Source: Trileptium ribeirensis (Eukaryota > Nematoda > Enoplea > Enoplida > Thoracostomopsidae). Taken from it: DNA of 64,000 nt. The stretch lies in assembly GCA_030248225.1 (NCBI GenBank), contig JASANE010029915.1:52228-116227 (forward strand), read 5' to 3'. Positions 59,963 to 64,000 of this stretch are shown here, one piece after another. The position numbers were made by a program, and so were the translations under genes. Each line of letters starts with the position of its first letter. Position 1 is the stretch's first letter. The notes beneath the pieces are model-generated. The model made no database searches and had not been told where the DNA came from. It saw only the letters and a list, made by a program, of their open reading frames with translations.

Positions 59963-60526
59963 TTATTTAACAGTTTTTGGCTTTTCATAACTGTGGATGG
60001 CATTTACTTTTTCTGGCAATGGTCGAAATCCGTCGGAACTAATTTCTATTCCGATGAAAGAAGCTTTATTCAAATAAAATTGACATTTTTCACGTTTAAG
60101 ACGGAATCTGTTTTCTTTTAATCTATTTAGTACGGCTATGAAATGTTTTTGATGTTGTTCCACATTTTGGTTGGCTATTAAAATGTCGTCAATATATGCT
60201 TTAGCGAATGGGATATCTTGTAAAACCGTGTCTATCAGACGCTGAAATGTTTGAGCCGCATTACGCAAACCAAAAAGCATGCGTTTATATATAAATAAAC
60301 CGAAAGGTGTTGTTATTGCAGTTTTTGGCTGGTCAGCTATAGGAATCGGGATCTGATGATACGCCGTAATTAAGTCCAATTTTGAGAAAATTTTACAGTT
60401 TCCAAGATCATTTGTAATGTCTACGATGTTAGGCATGGGATAACTATCTGGAACTGTGATTTTATTAAGAACTCTGTAGTCACCACACGGTCTCCAAGGA
60501 TTATTTATGTCATTTTTGGGAGCCAT
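59963..60526 (-). pseudogene. Gypsy reverse transcriptase (188-codon open stretch)
   Basis: The largest intact pol piece in the window: WRPCGDYRVLNKITVPDSYP, FSKLDLITAYHQIPI, TPFGLFIYKRMLFGLRNAAQ and the active site AYIDDILIA, ending in the thumb (FIGIEISSDGFRPLP) and SYEKPKTVK. The upstream frame (60527-60640) continues the N-terminal RT (FHQLEKQGIIYRGASPWATP), and downstream FSGVAGFYHRFVPQFSEIAV continues the connection to RNase H, both after frame changes. It is distinct from the plus-strand gypsy at 18.9-25.8 kb in sequence. Confidence 0.92.
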
Positions 60527-60609
60527 GTGGAGAGGAGTGGCCCATGGGGATGCACCCCGGTAAATTATTCCCTGTTTTTCTAGTTGGTGAAAACTGGTCT
60601 TAGCAATTG

Positions 60610-61195
60610 CTAGTTTTTCACCAAAAAGTCTGTGTGGACGTGCAAAACAGGAGGACCAGTTATGACTATATGATGTTGCATAGAATGAAAAATTTTATCA
60701 GTACCAGTAATATTCTCAAAAAACTGACTATGGTTTGAAATAATTTTGTCAATTCTTGACGCAAGAGGTGTGTATTGTTGCACTGATAACAATGAATTTT
60801 GGTTAGAAGTAGAGACTGCAGAAGTGTTTGTATTTCTGATCAAACGGTTATCAGCTAGCTGTTCGACTAGTTTATGTGCACCCAAATCCAGCACCAAATT
60901 GTGCGTGCTCAAAAAATCACACCACAAAATTGGCTGTATTACATCAGCTATGATAAAATTCCAAGTAAATTGCTTATTTAATCCAGCTAAACTAAAATTT
61001 AATGACTTTTTACCAAAAATTGTAACTGGGGTTCCATTTGCAGCATAAATTTTGTCGGAGAGTTTTCACAATATCGATTTGCAAACTTTTGTCTAGAAAG
61101 CATTGTGACGCACCACTATCTACCAAAAAATTACCGACAGTTGTGGTGGCGACATGAATCGCACTCGGCTTACTTGAACTGGAAGTGACAAATCG
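60610..61195 (-). pseudogene. Gypsy protease and linker
   Basis: Active-site region FLVDSGASQCFLDKS near 61.13-61.09 kb, then frames through DFLSTHNLVLDLGAHKL, the gypsy DFLxxHxLxxD block, and HHIVITGPPVLHVHTDF before RT. The DSG triad is intact but frameshifts break the protein. Confidence 0.85.
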
Positions 61196-64000
61196 TGAAT
61201 GCGTTTCTGACTAGATTTCGGCGGCTGAAATAGTATGAATCACACGATAAAATTAAACTGACAATTAGTCGTCTTAAATTGGATCAATGTTGAGATATTG
61301 AATCACAGTAAAACTGACGAAAAGCTTCTGCACTTTCAAGCAACTTCCTGAGTCCTGTTATGCTTGCTGTTCAGGACCAAAAATAAAATAGTAAACCGCT
61401 TGCGGGTAGAAAACTAAAAAATTGTCAACGAACGGCGGGCAACTGAAGTGACAAATTGTTAATGCGTTTCTGACTAGATTTCGGCGGCTGAAATAGCATG
61501 AATCACACGATAAAATTAAACTGACAATTAGTCGTCTTAAATAGGAGCAATGTTGACGTATTCAATAACAGTGAAACTAATACCAGTTTATGCAATTTCG
61601 AGCGACTTCCTGTGTCATGTTATGCTTGTTATTCAGAACGAAAAATAAAATAGTAAACCGCTTGCGGGTAGAAAATTAAAAAATTGTCAACGAACGGCGG
61701 GCAACTGAAGTGACAAATTGTGAATGCGTTTCTGACTAGATTTCGGCGGCTGAAATAGTATAAATCACACGATAAAATTAAACTGACAATTAGTCGTCTT
61801 AAATTGGATCAATGTTGACGTATTGAATCACAGTAAAACTGACACCAGCTTCTGCAATTTCGAGCGACTTCCTGAGCCATGTTATGCTTGCTATTCAGGA
61901 CGAAAAATAAAATAGTAAGCCGCTTGCGTGTAGAACACTAAAAAATTGTCAACTAACAGCGGGCAACTGAAGTGCCAAATTGTGAATGCGTTTCTGACTG
62001 ATTTCGGCGGCTGAAATAGTATAAATCACACGATAAAATTAAACTGACAATTAGTCGTCTTAAATTGGATCAATGTTGACATATTGAATCACAGTAAAAC
62101 TGACGCCAGCTTCTGCACTTTCAAGCGACTTCCTGAGTCCTGTTATGCTTGCTGTTCAGGACCAAAAATAATATAGTAAACCGCTTGCGGGTAGAAAATT
62201 AAAAAATTGTCAACGGAAGAGAGGACTGAACTGCCGAATTGTGAATGCATTTCTGACTAGATTTTGGCGGCTGAAATAGTACGAATCACACGAAAAAATT
62301 AAACTGACAATTAGTCGTCTTAAATTGGACCAATGTTGACGTATTGAATCACAGTAAAACTGACACCAGCTTCTGCAATTTCGAGCGACTTCCTGAGCCA
62401 TGTTATACTTGCTATTCAGGCCGAAAAATTAAATAGTAAGCCGCTTGCGTGTAGAACACTAAAAAATTGTCAACGAACGGCGGGCGACTGAAGTGACAAA
62501 CTGTGAATGCATTTCTGACTAGATTTCGGTGGATGAAATAATACGAATCACACGAAAAAATTAAAATGACAATTAGTCCTCTTAAATTGGATCAATGTTG
62601 ACGTATTGAATCACAGTAAAACTGACGCCAGCTTCTGCACTTTCAAGCGACTTCCTGAGTCCTGTTATGCTTGCTGTTCAGGACCAAAAATAACAGTAAG
62701 TCGCTCGCGGGTAGAAAAATTGTCAACGAACAGCGGGCAACTGAAGTACCAAATTGCGAATGCGTTTCTGACTAGATTTCAAATGCTGAAATTGTACGAA
62801 TCACACGAACAAATTAAACTGACAATTAGTCGTCTTAAATTGGATCAATGTTGACGTATTGAATCACAGTAAAAGTGACACCAGCTTCTGCAATTTCGAG
62901 CGACTTCCTGAGCCATGTTATGCTTGCTATTCAGGCCGAAAAATTAAATAGTAAGCCGCTGTGTATAACATGAAAAATGCAACGAGGGGGGCAATATAAT
63001 GGAAATACAGAAGAAAAGAACAAAAACCATAGTAAGCCGCTTGCGTGTAGAACACCAAAAAATTGTCAACGAACGGCGGGCAACTGAAGTGACAAATTGT
63101 GAATGCATTTCTGACTAGATTTCGGCGGATGAAACAGTACAAATCACACGAAAAAATTAAAATGACAATTAGTCGTCTTAAATTGGATCAATGTTGACGT
63201 ATTGAATCACAGTAAAACTGACGCCAGCTTCTGCACTTTCAAGCGACTTCCTGAGTCCTGTTATGCTTGCTGTTCAGGACCAAAAATAACAGTAAGTCGC
63301 TTGCGGGTAGAAAAATTGTCAACGAACAGCGGGCAACTAAAGTGCCAAATTGCGAATGCGTTTCTGACTAGATTTCGAATGCTGAAATTGTACGAATCAC
63401 ACGAACAAATTAAACTGAAAATTAGTCGTCTTAAATAGAATCAATGTTGACGTATTGAATCACAGTAAAACTGACACCAGCTTCTGCAATTTCGAGCGAC
63501 TTCCTGAGCCATGTTATGCTTTGTGTTCAGGATGAAAAATAAAATAATAACCGCTTGCGTGTAGAAGTCTAAAAAATTGTCAACGAACAGCGGGCAACTG
63601 AAGTTCCAAATTGCGAATGCATTTCTGACTAGCTTTCGAATGCTGAAATTGTACGAATCACACGTACAAATTAAATTGACAATTAGTCGTCTTAAATTGG
63701 ATCAATGTTGACATATTGAATCACAGTAAAACTGACGCCAGCTTCTGCACTTTCAAGCGACTTCCTGAGTCCTGATATGCTTGCTGTTCAGGACCAAAAA
63801 TAAAATAGTAAACCGCTTGCGGGTAGAAAACTAAGAAATTGTCAACGAATTGCGGGCAACTGAAGTACCAAATTGCGAATGCGTTTCTGACTAGATTTCG
63901 AATGCTGAAATTGTACGAATCACACGAACAAATTAAACTGACAATTAGTCGTCTTAAATTGGACCAATGTTGACGTATTGAATCACAGTAAAACTGACAC
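61171..64000. repeat. 262-bp satellite, at least 11 copies, runs off the window
   Basis: The landmark GCGTTTCTGACTAGATTTC (or GCATTTC...) occurs at about 61201, 61464, 61726, 61988, 62247, 62509, 62762, 63105, 63358, 63619 and 63881. The typical spacing is 253-263 bp; the 343-bp step contains an 83-bp insertion. Two variants alternate: CACTTTCAAG...GAGTCCTG and CAATTTCGAG...GAGCCATG, in order 1-2-2-1-2-1-2-1-2-1-2. The true unit is therefore mostly a ~524-bp dimer. Copy 1 is continuous with gypsy protease coding sequence. Open frames here are repeat artefacts. Confidence 0.95.

Larger units (their letters stand above)
59300..61195 (-). mobile_element. Second Ty3/gypsy pol relic
   Basis: Minus-strand order is protease (about 61140-61112, FLVDSGAS), linker (HHIVITGPPV), RT, and an RNase H start that decays past about 59.5 kb. 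The downstream integrase is not recognisable and LTRs are not identified. The gag end abuts, and shares sequence with, the 262-bp satellite. Confidence 0.85.

Noticed and set aside
62210..63438. Several similar ORFs at 62.2-63.4 kb
   Set aside because: They recur because the 262-bp satellite recurs; no independent coding evidence.

Overview
The window looks like AT-rich invertebrate animal DNA: a gene-poor, transposon-dense region. Features that point this way are spliced coding exons, hAT and TTA-target DNA transposons, a Ty3/gypsy retroelement broken up by younger insertions, a Helitron relic and several satellite arrays. I cannot name the phylum. There are no bacterial operons, rRNA genes or CRISPR arrays. 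LTRs were not located for either gypsy element.

Layout. 1-6.5 kb is GC-richer, has no convincing gene, and holds a 35-bp tandem repeat, an unusual number of short perfect inverted repeats and a tRNA-like relic. 6.5-16.6 kb is mostly decayed sequence with one MITE and one candidate exon. 16.6-26.4 kb is a large retroelement graveyard: envelope-like fragments, then a plus-strand Ty3/gypsy pol split by at least four further elements (two with TTA target duplications, a TTCGCG-containing family, and a block starting like a Helitron protein). 27.2-28.6 kb is a complete hAT-type element with an exact 8-bp target duplication and GGCTC arrays. 28.6-38.2 kb holds a probable exon of a secreted coiled-coil protein (35.3 kb), another possible exon and a coding-like duplication. 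38.3-44.3 kb is satellite: a fold-back simple repeat, a hierarchical ~380-bp satellite that reverses orientation near 40.3 kb, and a ~23-bp minisatellite. 46.8-47.8 kb has broken ORFs that faintly resemble a Polinton/Maverick capsid protein. A hammerhead ribozyme motif with every core base intact lies at 49.28-49.33 kb. 52.7-58.7 kb (minus strand) carries the one gene I can name with confidence, RNPC3 (U11/U12 65K protein of the minor spliceosome): its last two coding exons, separated by a 4.95-kb intron that holds three hAT-type elements with exact 8-bp target duplications and a fold-back element. 59.3-61.2 kb is a second, minus-strand gypsy pol relic that runs directly into a 262-bp satellite reaching the window end.

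The genes do not form a pathway. The biology visible is one conserved splicing gene, one secreted protein exon, and layered invasion by mobile and tandem DNA. The most noteworthy items are the hammerhead ribozyme, the inverted three-monomer satellite, the satellite that shares sequence with gypsy, and the cluster of datable hAT insertions in the RNPC3 intron.
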